A stretch of 64,000 nt of DNA, taken from the NCBI RefSeq assembly GCF_051020765.1, contig NC_134933.1, forward strand, positions 15,659,461 through 15,723,460, written 5' to 3'. The position numbers and the translations under genes are program-made. A model generated the notes under the pieces. It searched no databases, was not told the DNA's origin, and was given only the letters and a program-made list of their open reading frames with translations. Source of the DNA: Lasioglossum baleicum. Lineage: Eukaryota; Arthropoda; Insecta; Hymenoptera; Halictidae. Shown in pieces: positions 45,191 to 56,848 of the stretch. Positions within the stretch are counted from its first letter, which is position 1. Each line of letters opens with the position of its first letter.

Positions 45191-48100
45191 ATGTAGGGAA
45201 ACAAATTCACAAAACAAAAGCTTCTCGTTGCATGAAAGAACTATTTTTTGTGAATTAAATGAGTGAAACGCACTGTTGCGTGCTGGAATATTTTCGGTAA
45301 AAAATACAGTATCGATATTTATAAGTGGAATTACTTAATCACTGATATTTTCAAAAATGAAATTGAAGTTTCTTTTTAGGAGCCAAATATGATTGTGACT
45401 GAATGAAATAATGTGTACGGTGATTGGTTTTTTAATTTTCAGTCGATGAGGTATCTGTGAGACTCTGTATACATTTTTTAATAAACAAGAAATCCCAGTT
45501 TTTAATGGTCAGCAATATTAAATCCGTGTTAAAATTTTCTTTCTCCGATCCGCGCTTTTATCGCTTCACTGTGGCCTTTGATCTTTATTTTACGATGTTT
45601 AAAGTTTGTTAATATCAGTATTATTATATATTCATGCACTTCTCGCTCGACAGTATTTCTTTAAAATTTATAAAAATCCACCTTGATGTAGCGGCTTATG
45701 CGCTTTGTGTCTTGGGAAATTCTAAAATATTGTTATCCAAGGAAGTATAGGGTTTACGTCATAGTATTATTATATTAGACCTTATAAATCGTATTAACCT
45801 ATTCATATCCACTCGACGTAAGAAATTATCGCAGCAGGACCTCTTCTATAATTTTATTTCAAAGCCAGAAATCGACAAACATGAATTAAAAATTATATCC
45901 GTTTTCCATAACGAGTTTCGAGAAGATAGAAGCGAACTATTCCCTCTTTATCGATGAATATTGACATTAAAATATGTCTCATATAATTTGCTCTGCGGCA
46001 TTTTCGTTCAGCATTTGTTATCGATTGGTTATACATCGATACTTCGCTCGTACGTATAAACGTATTGACATTTTGCCGGTTCTCTGATTTAATATTTAAT
46101 AAATATTTATTCGAGCATTGAGTTAATATTCACCATAAGAATATTTATTTTCGATAACTTCCTATTTCGTTTTAATCTTCAACTATGATATCTTTCATAA
46201 AGTGAGAGATCACGTTCTGGGATTCTAATTATCGGAATATAGGTATACAATAAACTACTCTCTATTAAACTATGAAATAGAATTTATTCTATTATATCTC
46301 TGAAGGCACGTTGTGAAGCACGTCTTCACTGTTCAACAATATCGACACGAGTGCGCATTGCTCTAGAAAAAACGGACGACGATTTAAGAAACAAGTGAGA
46401 GTTGAGTATCATTTGTATAGGCGCTCGTGAGTCAAGCGACCGAATCTGCCTACTAAATAACAGTAGATTATTTTTGTCAATTTGTTCTTTAAATAAATTC
46501 CGAAGTGACACTAGATCTAAACTCAAACAACAGGAACGTATCTGTTCAGATTATTTCAACAATGTTTATTATATTATTCAAGAACATTTAATTCAATAAA
46601 TGCCCCATTAGTGCAACTTGTAGACTCAATAATCACAAGTTAAAAAATGTCGAACCTCTGGACCAGGATCGGAAAAAGTGGAAGATTTAAACAAAGAAAA
46701 ATCTCCTAATAGACTTGAAGCCTAGCATGATCATTTGCAACTCAAGCTTAGAAGAGTCAAGGAAAAAAAATCGACAGGTTGCAGTGTCGGGGCGAGGCGT
46801 AGATAAGAGTATGACTCTCGATCGGAAATTTATGCGAATGCCCGCAGGCGTCTCGTGTGCGGCGCGATGCGACGTTTTGCAGCATATTGGTGCAACGACA
46901 AGGGAGCACAAGCTAGATCGCGGTCTGTCCGGCTGACACACTCGCATAATGCCGTTTAGGTGTTGGCGGAGGGGGAGTTGTTGTCGCACACCTGACACAG
47001 GTCTGGGTACACGGAGACGCGGCTCATGGGAATTGACACACGATTCGCGTAATTATACATGGAAACACGTCGATAATTAAGTCAAACGACGCTCGCTGGT
47101 CATTCGGGGGTTGGAGGGTGGGAGAGGGAGTTCGAAGCGACGCGGTTCGACGCGCCTCGGTTAATATTCGAAGACTCGTGGCATCGAAGTGGGCCTCGAC
47201 CTAATAAACATAACGCAATTAGTCGGCAAGTTTCGGAACTGCTCGTAAATTACCCTGGGAAGAACCGGGCACAAGTTCGCGCGCGCGAAGAGAATCGTTG
47301 TAATAGACAACCCGTAAATTACAAAGAGCGGAAAGCCCGCGCTGGCGTTCCTTCGAATTCCGCGCCGAGCCGCGCGCGACAGCCAATTTCCGCGCCGCGC
47401 CGGTGTCATAATCGGCCCGGTGAAAGTTTAAACAGTAATTTACGAGCCGTGCAATATACACCGCGAATTGTAAATCTCCGCGCGCGGCTTGCCCTCGGCT
47501 TTAATTACGAATTCATTGACTGCTGGCCGAGAACGGGAAGACCGAGGTAACGCGTTTTGTCGTCGTTGTTCGCGCGCCTTGGGTTAGAGATATTCTTCTT
47601 TCCCGGGTTCGGCTGGCTCGAAAAGAAAACGCGATGATTTATCACGCGCACCAGAGAGCTACAGACAGACAGAGAGAGGGAGAGAGGACACGCCTAGCTG
47701 TAGGTGAAACAGGGAACGCGACCGGCCAGGTGAGCCATCGTGCACAGGGGAAATTAATGTTCTGTCGCGTTCGGAACATGCTTCGGACACGTGGACCGGC
47801 TCGGAGACTCCATTGCCCGGAACCTGCAACCAGCACGAGTGAAATTTATCTAATTTGTTCGATACACGTCTCTCCACTGACCTACAGCGTCACGGATCTG
47901 TCGACGTTTCTGGTCGTACATCGTTGTTTGCTAAAATGTCCATAAGCATTCACGATTTTATCGGGAAATATGTATTTTACTGTTCAGAGGGAACATGAGG
48001 TTAGAAATAAATGAAGTTCCAAGCGAAGTTTGGAGTAAGATCTGAATCGCGTCGGACTCGATGGGAACGCGACATTAATAGAGCCTTATGATCCGGTTTA

Positions 48101-48600
48101 CATCGACGAGTTCTGTAATTTCTGTCGAAATTCGTTCGCGGCGTGCATTATGGCGATCGGCGCAGTGTGCACAGCTTTAATCATCCCCTTTTCCGAGCGA
48201 CGCGAATCATCGGTATCGCGTCAAAGTGCCGGAAACTTCGATTTCCCAGTGATGAAATACTGCCGGCCGGACGAGTATCGACCGTGAGCATGAAATATTA
48301 ATGAACGCGCGCGCTGGCTGATGCGTCGAGTGGACGAATTCTGTAAATACGGGAGCCGAATTAAAATTAATACGATCGAAATGTCGTCACAGAGCTATTC
48401 CCCACCGGACCGGCGCACCGGGTATACCGGGCTGCAGGTAAATATACACCTGATCCAGCCGCCCCAAACACACGAAAATTATCCAAACAAGTATAAACAA
48501 TTAGTATTGCTTCTTTAAACTCTTCTGAACCTACTTGTTCTTGTTTCGTTTCATTTTCCTTACGTTGTTACAAAATTTATTACTGAACGTCTCGTGACTT
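45191..48600. other. Unassigned stretch, AT-rich then CpG-rich
   Basis: AT-rich to about 46,700, then CpG-rich. No element ends and no coding region recognised. Confidence 0.5.
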
Positions 48601-51600
48601 CAGAAAAATGAGGTTCAGGATTATGAATATATGAGCCGAGGTATAGATTTTTGTATGATTATTTTTCACGAAGTTACGCGAAGATCGACGATTCTTCGAT
48701 CGACATTTCAGTCACAATGAAGCATTTACGCAACGTAGACCGTCCAAAGTTAATCAGAGGTTTAGTTTCGGGGCCAAAGATTCGAGCGTTATCAACGTTG
48801 AACCAGTAACGATATTGAATGTAATTGTCCGGCCGGCGGTGTTATACGGCGGAGGGGTTGGCGTAAAAATGTGCGCGCGGCCAACGAATCATCCGAGAAA
48901 ATGAAAAAGAAGCGGCGATTACGGTCAGTCTAATTCACGAGGGTGAAGGGGATGCTGGCAGGGGTGTATTTCCTGGCAGATAGGGGGCGAGTTACGAGCA
49001 GAGGTTGGTTCGATACGATATCCTCGCGCGTTTAACAGGTTCTCGGCCGAGTGCTCGCACTCGGTAACTTAATCACCGGTGGTTGTTCTTCGGGAGTTTT
49101 TCCAGCGATTCGCCAGGTTTGCTCAGACGCTGCAGGCTGTTCTATCCTCGGCCAGATAGCGTTGTAAAAAATACACCCTGTAGGGAAAGAGAGAGAGAGA
49201 GGGGTAAGAGCTCCGACTTTCAGACAACTTTTATTCTTCGCTCGCTATCAGAGACGCGCTAACGATTCCGAGTGGGGTAAAAGGCTTTCCTTTCGAGGGG
49301 TCGAAGGTGGCCGGCCAGAGCGGAGTAGGTGAACGCGATCCTCGAACCTCTTTCACTAACTTTTCTATGCGCTTTATCGTCCGATCTTGTCGCTCGCTCT
49401 CGCTCGTTCGCTCACCACCGTCTTGTTCCTCCAGTTCCCTCCCTCTTTCTTTATCCGCTTTATTCCCGCGGCCAGTTGTTATCTATTCACGGGGTTACGT
49501 TCCGATCGGGACGCTCTGCTAACTGACCCGGCAATTCATTCCGGTATCCGAGCGCGGCTTTACGTTTCAAAGATCCCTGAAGAAAAATGGGCCAAGAATC
49601 GCGGCGACGCACAACCCTTTCCCGCTCTCGATAGTACTATCCTCGATGCTTTATCAATATGGCACTCGTCCCCCAACCTCGCAAGCTTCCCCGGTTGATG
49701 TTTTATTAAATGCAATTGTCTCCCTCTTCTCGTCGTTTCTCTCTCGGGATCCCGGTGTTTTGTTCCCGTTGTCGCGTCTTTGTGAAACGCGAACAACATT
49801 TCCAGAGAGTCATGTACTCTTCAGCTCGGCTCGGCGCGGCGTTCCGTTTCTATCCGACTACGTTTCTTTCGGCTGTTTCTTTTTCTGCGAGAAAGCGCGC
49901 AGCGCGAAACTTTCTTGAAGCTGTGCGATGAAATCCGACAACGAGGCGCGGCGGCTGTGTCTTGGTGTTCTTGGCGAGTTGCAATTGTAATGCGAATAAT
50001 GATACTTTATTGTTGGATGGGAAGGAACACCGTAGAATCGCAATTAATCATCGTATTTTAAGAGATATTCAATATTTCGTAGGAGACTCTTCTTTCATTA
50101 TTTGCTGAACATCTCGAGGAATGCACCGTGCAATCTTGGTTGAAAGAGAGACAATGTAGACAAGGGAGTTCCAACTTGTTCCCCAGTGGGGCGGCAATAG
50201 TAATGCAATACTAAGAGTGGGGGAAACACCTAAGCGGGGAAGGAATCGCGTGTGGCTCGCGAGTCATGAAACACTCTAATGTTGACGAACACGGGAAAAT
50301 CCTCTATACGGAAATTGAAAGAATCATGAGATGTGAAGTATCACGCGATTCTTTGCATACCACATTCACTTTAAAAGCGTGAGATCTCGACCCTTGAATA
50401 TTCGGATATTCTTCGAAGCCGAAGTTAAATTGAGCAAAGTCCTTACCAAGTTGACTGCAGCTAATTGTCGCATGATAGCGAGGGATTGCCGAAGAAAATA
50501 GATAAGAAGATCTAGAAGTCCCACCACGTTACAAAACAGTCGCCGTGCTTCTTTTCTTAACAATTTTATTGCGTTCCATTGAGTTTGCGCGCTTGCAAGA
50601 CAAGCAGCAGTTGATAACGTTTGAAATGAAGTTTCGGTATGGAGAAGAATAAATTGTTCCCGGCATCGAATGATCGGGCAGAAGTCGGTCGCGCAGTTTA
50701 TCACGTAGCAGCGAGAGCGGTACGTACGTGCCGGTCGAAGGGTCTGCGCCAGCAACAAAATATAATAATATAAATCGTTCAGGAACGTCGCTCGGACAAC
50801 AGGGAATTCCTTGCCGCGCGTTAAACGTCGTCGATCCCGACGAGACGTCCGGTCCGTTGGATTACCTTCTCTCTGTCTGTTCTTGCCCCGAGGAAGGTTG
50901 ACGGGATCGAGGATCGCGCACGTGCACGGAAATCGTAATGGCGGAGCCCCTCTGTATAATGGTTATTTATGTTGCCACGGAATGCGACCGGTATCGGACT
51001 ATACACAGCCACACGCTCCTCGCAGCCGGCTCAAGAGAACAGGACGCTCTGACGTATCGATTCACCGTAGCCATGGTAGAAGTAGCGGCGGCAAATAGCG
51101 AGATTTATCGCTGACGTATTTATAAGGGTGCGGCCTACGGTGGGGGCGCCGCGGCCCACGGAACACCGGTTACACCGTGAAATAAGCGCGGATTCGATGG
51201 TTCCCGGTGAACTAACTCGCTTGATCTATGGCCCAACGTCTGCGGCAATCCTGATTCCACCACGCTGCTACCTTGTCGCTCTACGCAACCCTCTTGGCAA
51301 TCCCTTCCGTCGATCCCTACACCCCGATTTCGCTTTGCTCGCTGCAAGACGATTCTCATAATTGGACACCTTCGGTCAATTCTCACTCTTGACGGTTTGA
51401 ATCGTGTCGATCGTGTCCTGTTAGGAAATCTGGTTGGTTTGGGCGGAGCTACGGCCGGAACATGTGTGATTCTACACAGTCACACTATCGGTTCTACACA
51501 GTTGGAGCTTACGATCCTCAAACATCCATAACCTCGTCACTCCTACGAATTTAAACGGATCCTTTCGCAGACATATTTTGAAAGACCAGAGTGGCCCCCT

Positions 51601-52655
51601 CTCTAGATAAGAGAGCAAACAGAAAACTGGGGAAGGATATCACGTGCATGGGCGTGGGACGCGTGCTCTTTAAACACGGTCCTATCGAGCGGTTCAGGGA
51701 TTCTTGTAAAACGAGAGAGCTTCTTTTCTCTGTCCGCTTGGAACTTGGATAAAACTTGCAGGTACTCTCGGGAGGAGCGTCGATCTCCGATCGGAAGTTC
51801 TCTTTATGAAAAGCACACGAAGGGTTTTCGAATAGCCATTCCCGTAATTCCCCTTTCGGAAAGTTTCGACGAGCAGCTCGGTGACCGGAACAGCGAGATT
51901 CCGCGACAGAGGGAGAACCGGTTCGCGATCGAAGGCTCGCGAATATCGTTTTCGCAGCGGTGCGGCGCGGCGCGGCGAGCAGTATGTTCCCGTCGGAAGA
52001 TGCAACAACGGAGAATTCTTAACAAGCTCCCTGCCACTCGAAGGACTCTTGTTTTGCATACTTCCGGCCGAGGAAAGAGAGACAGAGAAACGGCGAAGCT
52101 TCTCAGCGAGTACATTCCCTGGTGAATTTAAAAGTAACCAGCCTCGTTACCAACTTCCACCCGCGTTCCCACATATTTTCGGGGAAAAGCGGCGGGATCA
52201 TCGGCCAGGGAAACACGCGCAAACGTCTTGCAATTCCTCGAGTTTGCCTTAATGCAACCGCTGCCCCATTCTACTTCCACCTTTCTACATTTCTCGACCC
52301 GGTGATCCCGCAATGGCTCAAGGCGCTCTCGCAATTTATACTCCGACAAGTCCTATAATTCTTCGAATATATTTGTTAACCGCGTCGCTGCCGTTCGTTA
52401 CCAACTTTTTTGAAAGAATCGCCCCTTTACCCGACTACGATTCATCAACGAACATAGAACTAGTCTCTCGGAAATGTAAACTTGTCTCCGGTCCATCGTC
52501 GAACCAACGTCTTTCCTGGGATTGATAGCAATTTATCTTAATACTACAGGAGGTTTTATTTTCGACCAGCGTTAGAAATTCATTTTTATCGCGTTTCTAC
52601 CTCTTGTTTTGACAGTATTCTTCTACCTGTGTAGTTTAACCGTCCCGTTTTCGAC
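48601..52655. other. Unassigned stretch
   Basis: No recognisable gene. An element-end-like ACACCCTGTA lies at about 49,170, followed by a short (GA)n. The 130-codon minus frame at 50,366-50,758 has no motif I know. Frames at 51,694-52,252 overlap on both strands. Confidence 0.45.
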
Positions 52656-52726
52656 TTCGGGTACCCGAGTATCACGAATATTCAGGTACCGACTCGATCG
52701 AAACCCAAAATTTCGGGTACCCGACT
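52656..52726. repeat. Twin GGGTACCC palindromes
   Basis: TTCGGGTACCCGA occurs at about 52,656-52,668 and again at 52,712-52,724, with CAGGTACCGAC between. The same motif occurs doubled at 6492-6507 inside a TTAA element. Confidence 0.55.
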
Positions 52727-52954
52727 ACGGTTTCCTTTTGCAATTATTTTTCCAGTGTGGGACAAGCGTTACCGCTAACTTTATCAGAGGCTGGAGGACA
52801 ATTCCAAATAATTAATTCCACAATTAAGCTCCGAATCTCCGACTAAAAAGACTCCACGATGACTCGAAAGAGAAACTTTTATTCAGCTGGTCAATTTCAC
52901 CCAGAGCTCACTGTGCTTCATCATTCGCGAGTTCGAAGGCGATTCCATTACAAG

Positions 52955-53833
52955 TTATGAAGCGTTACATCGGCGTTGTGGCGAGCAACGAATGGCCCTA
53001 GGGTGGAAATACATTTTCGGTTGATGCATAACTTCTTCGGTTGCTTGTGTTTCGCGCGCAACTTTATCTCGAAAACAAACTTTTGTCATGTACCTGTTCC
53101 ACGTCATTCCGAGTTCTACGCTTCCAAACGCGTCTTCAGTTGTTGGATCCTTTGCTGTATCTTTCGTTTTTAGAATATTGAAAGGGAACGAACACTGACG
53201 AAACGTTCTTTCGTTCGAGTTTAACATGAGACTTGCCACCATCAAATGTACCATTGTTGTATTCCACAATAACGAAAAGCGTGGATTCAATTTTCTTGTT
53301 CGACCTTTTCGTAATAAAAATTACCGAGATCTTCCGGTTGCCTCCCGGGATCCTTTGTGATCATCTTTGTCTTCTTTGGGACACTTTCGAGTGTTTCCAA
53401 GGTTTCCCGGCATCCTCATAAGTGTTGAGGACAGTCAGGGAGGGTCCTTTGAAGTTTTTCAAATTCTTCCGACTATGTCTCAGAATGGTTGTTATCTGAA
53501 GGTTTCTCAGGTCCATTGTTGATTGTACGGTCTTTCGAAAGTCTTCAGGGAATCGTTAGTGTTCAAAAAGGTGCTCTGATCACTGTTCAAGCCTAACATC
53601 AGCGTGCCACGGAGAAAGCAACAGATATGAGTGTTAGGATCGATCGCACAGGAGTTTAAATAATCATCATACGCCGTTTCCGATCGGTTAATGTCGACTG
53701 GAAACCGGCACCGGAACAACTCGTTAACTTCTTCGGGCTTGGTAGCCGGTGGTTCGGCGTTCTCAGGCACGCGGAACTTTCCAATTCCCTTTTCATCGGT
53801 GTCGGCAGCCGAGTGCTCGACCGGATCCCTTGA
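52955..53833 (-). pseudogene. Decayed coding-like region, family unknown
   Basis: Three consecutive minus-strand frames read like protein rather than CpG noise. The first runs 53,833 to 53,507 (108 codons after a stop, with NAEPPATKPEEVNELFRCRF, then DDYLNSCAIDPNTHICC). The second runs 53,415 to 53,287 (42 codons, ending YYEKVEQEN). The third runs 53,290 to 52,955 (111 codons, with TEDAFGSVELGMTWNRYMTK). They are charged, contain several cysteines, and are separated by stops and frame changes, as expected for a pseudogene or for exons with unrecognised introns. No family recognised, no signal peptide seen. Chance cannot be excluded. Confidence 0.3.
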
Positions 53834-54527
53834 TTACAGGGATTTCAGCTTAAATTGGTGCCGATGTTTACTGTCGCTGTAGCGTGGAACAAGCTTGCAG
53901 GCTTTCTCTTTGTGCAGCGTCCCGCTCGAACCGAAGCGGTCAAAGCACCGGTTAGTCCTACTCTTATGGTTTCAAGACACACAAGATTCTTGGTTCGATC
54001 GTATCGCGCGGTTCCCGAGCAGCCGCCGCTCGCCGAGGAGGAGATTTATGGCGGGCTGTAATCGACTGTCCCTGTTAATATCACGGCAAGCGTGGACGCA
54101 CAGCACGCGAGCGTTGTCACCGTTGTCACCGAGTTAATAGACGCGTGGTTCTCGATACAGCCGATAATGTACGACATAATAAACCGAGATTGGTGTCGCG
54201 CGACTTTTACGGCGCACTATATTTCCCCTATATTGACATAAAGTTTCAGTGCCTCGCGCCATCGTTCCCCACGGCCTCTATCTCCGCCAGCGTTGCCTCC
54301 CCGATATCAGACCTCGCCGCTTTCTATCTGCGACTCGATTTGCTTGTCCACCCAACTCCCAGCTCTTAACTCCACCTGCTATCCAAACCACGGATCACCG
54401 CGTTCATCGCGAAGCATCACGGCCGCGAATACCCCCCTCCGACAAAATGGAATGTGAATTTCGAATCCGAATTTTCGGAAGCGTTTCTCTTATTGCTTCG
54501 CTACTTTATCCCGAAAACTTTTCCCGG
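53834..54527. other. Unassigned stretch
   Basis: CpG-rich with short overlapping frames. Nothing recognised. Confidence 0.45.
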
Positions 54528-54800
54528 GGCGAAGTTTTCGCACACTGTTTCAGGATTAAATTCCACGGCGTGCATGCACTTAAACGCAAACTTATTTCGC
54601 GCGGCAACAAAGTTCTCGTTGAATTTCTTCGTGCTGACTTCGCCCCGGCGGCCTCGCAACAGAAATTGAACCTTCGATAAAGGAGAGGCACGCCGCGCCG
54701 CGCTGCGCCGCCGTCGGATGTGTCAAACTTTTCGCAATGTTTCAGGATCAATTTCACACGTGCCCGCGTGCACTTAAATGCGAAATTACTTTGCTGTTTT
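54528..54800. repeat. Diverged duplication (~70-bp unit, offset ~195 bp)
   Basis: AGTTTTCGCACACTGTTTCAGGAT, AAATT.CAC and GCATGCACTTAAACGCAAACTTA at 54,533-54,600 are matched by ACTTTTCGCAATGTTTCAGGAT, AATTTCACAC and GCGTGCACTTAAATGCGAAATTA at 54,727-54,800. A CGCCG tract lies between. The 238-codon minus frame across this (54,506-55,222) is considered a chance frame. Confidence 0.6.
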
Positions 54801-55872
54801 ATCGGGCCTCGGGGTTTCTCCGCGTGCGCGCACGCGGTAAAAGTTGAACTCTTCGGGAAAACGGAGAAATACGGCGAGCATCTTACGGTCTCCATCGAAG
54901 ACGATTTCCCACACGGTGGAGAGATATCAGAGCTAGCATTGCGGGCGAGAATAGCTCGTGTTAGCGTTCCCGTTACCGCCCGCGTTTTCTGCCATGCTCG
55001 CAATATCGGTCGCGAGATGGCAAACTGCTGCGTTATGCGGCCCGAGAATGCGGGGCTGCCAGTGAAATGAGGAAAGCGATGAACAGAAAGACAGAGAGAG
55101 AGTGAGAGAGAGAGGGGGTGGGGTGGAGAACGGCAACAAGATGCGCTGCGAACGCGCCATGGGATTGGCTTCTCTATGCATAGCATTTTAAAGTAAGTTC
55201 TTAATACCGTAAGCAGCGGCACGTAGCTAACAGGTGTTGCGTTTTCTTTCGCGAACTTTGATACTTACCGTGGAAATTTATCGAGCGGCCCTTTCCGCGC
55301 AAGTAATTCATGTCGCCCGCCGAAAAGTCTCCGAACGTTCTCTCAGCCAACCAGACCTTCCCGGCCAACCAAACCCTCCCAGCAGTCTCAGCTGGTCGTA
55401 TATCCTCGCTGAATTCGAACATGCTGTGCCACTGTCGATTATTTCCAACTCTCACCCTCTTATACACCCCTGGACCAAACAGTGAAACGCTTTACGCATG
55501 TATTTATACAGGGTGTGTCCAGTATCTGGTACGAATTATAATTCAGATTACATGTATACACCCACGATGCTATAAATGTTCAAACTATAAACAATAAAAA
55601 TTTTATGATTTCACTAAAATAAAAAAATCATTTTTATGCGATTGGGAACAAACACCTAGCCTTCACTACGATTTTCATGCATTTCTAATAATCTAACGAA
55701 AAAATGTTTCCATCGAAACTCAGTATTCAGACGTTTACATACATATGTCAATATGTAAAATCTCGGAAAAAAGGTATTTTAACTAAAAATCAAGATCACC
55801 TTGATTCGTTTTTTGTCTCAGGATGCTGTAGCTGGCGTTAACCTTCACTCTGCGTACATATATATTCTAATG
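54801..55872. other. Unassigned stretch with (GA)n
   Basis: A (GA)n/(GT) tract lies at 55,090-55,122. Element-end-like ACAGGGTGTGTCC lies at about 55,509. TTAACCTTCACTCTGCGTA at 55,838 resembles the right end of MITE family C and may be a partial copy. Confidence 0.45.
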
Positions 55873-56364
55873 TTAACCCTGTAGTGGAGTGTAATTTCAC
55901 CTCGTGCATGTTCTCAATGCAAAATGTAATGAAATTTTATTGATTTTCATGACTAGACTGCGGATCTTTATGCATTTACAGCATTTAATTAATGGAGAAT
56001 TACAAAAATTGATGATGTCAGTATATGACATCTTCTCTAATAAAATCATTAAGGGAAGAAATAACATTCAATTTATTTTCTATCTCTTGCAATCGATGCA
56101 GACAATTTTTATTTTGCATAAAGATCCGCAGTCAGTTCATGACGGTTGGTATGAATATTAAAAAATTTAATTGTATATAATAAAAATTCTCGATAAATAA
56201 AAATAATAAAGTTAATAATTTCCATTTTTTTAATAACGTGTGATATATGTCACAGATAGCATTCCTACGAGAACTTTGGAAATTTTCCATTCTGCAACTT
56301 TTCATGTACGATTTTATTAATCCGGGGTGCGTTTACACCCCCCTATACGCAGTTTGAAGGTTAA
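55873..56364 (+). mobile_element. TTAA-bounded MITE family C, copy with nested insertion (492 bp)
   Basis: Left TTAACCCTGTAGTGGAGTGT at 55,873 aligns with TTAACCCTCTGTACGTGTGT, the corresponding end of the copy at 32,751-33,000. Right CTATACGCAGTTTGAAGGTTAA ends at 56,364, while the other copy has CTATACGCAGATTAA. Excluding the nested 182-bp hAT-like MITE plus its 8-bp duplication, the element is about 300 bp. Confidence 0.75.
55954..56135. mobile_element. hAT-like MITE (182 bp) with 8-bp target duplication
   Basis: Left end TAGACTGCGGATCTTTATG; right end in reverse complement CTGACTGCGGATCTTTATG. It is flanked by identical octamers TTCATGAC at 55,946-55,953 and 56,136-56,143. The paralogous copy of the host element at 32,751-33,000 reads straight through this site (TTTTCATGATGG), so insertion after family C spread is directly visible. 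An 8-bp duplication is the hAT signature. No transposase. Confidence 0.85.
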
Positions 56365-56848
56365 GGGAGTAGACTCCTTTTCCAGGATTGCAAGGGTGCG
56401 GGATTCGCGTTCTCATTTCTCGATAATACAAAAATGGGGGTTTTCAGTAGTCAAAAACGGTAGATAAAAGGTCGATCTACGACCTACTTTCGTTTACGAG
56501 TCGTAATTGGCATTATTCGGCAGCGTAATTTACATTATTCGGAAGCATGCTATTTTCATTGCTACATGCTGCCGAATAATGCAAATTACAAATAAATGTT
56601 CCTTTCTATCTAGAATAATTGTTGATACAAGATGTAACGATGCTCTCGGCGCACTGGTTCGATCCAAAAATTAGATGAGAACATCATTATATCTTGTATA
56701 ATGCAAATTATAGCTTTCGAGGGTGATAGCGCCCTAGATCGATTTTTTATCTAGCGTTTTTGGCTATTGGAAACCCCCATGTTCGTATTATCGAGAAATG
56801 AGATTCTTTCGCATCCTTGCAATCCTGAAAACAAGTCTACCGCCTTAA
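56361..56848. mobile_element. Foldback MITE (~488 bp) with ~115-bp arms, TTAA-bounded
   Basis: The left arm TTAAGGGAGTAGACTCCTTT, then CAGGATTGCAAGGGTGCG, CTCATTTCTCGATAATAC, ATGGGGGTTT and CAAAAACG.TAGATAAAA, is matched in reverse complement by TTAAGGCGGTAGACTTGTTT, CAGGATTGCAAGGATGCG, CTCATTTCTCGATAATAC, ATGGGGGTTT and CAAAAACGCTAGATAAAA. The TTAA at 56,361 is shared with the right end of family C. A second inner hairpin (GCATTATTCGGCAGC..GCTGCCGAATAATGC) lies at about 56,510-56,582. Confidence 0.85.

Noticed and set aside
54506..55222. 238-codon minus-strand frame
   Set aside because: It crosses a diverged duplication, a CGCCG tract and a (GA)n tract, is opposed by long plus-strand frames, and has no recognisable domain.
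56640..56690. GGTTCGATCC-like box B, possible tRNA
   Set aside because: No matching A box, acceptor stem or anticodon arm at the right spacing; it lies inside a foldback MITE. Similar motifs near 19,445 and 37,284 fail for the same reasons.
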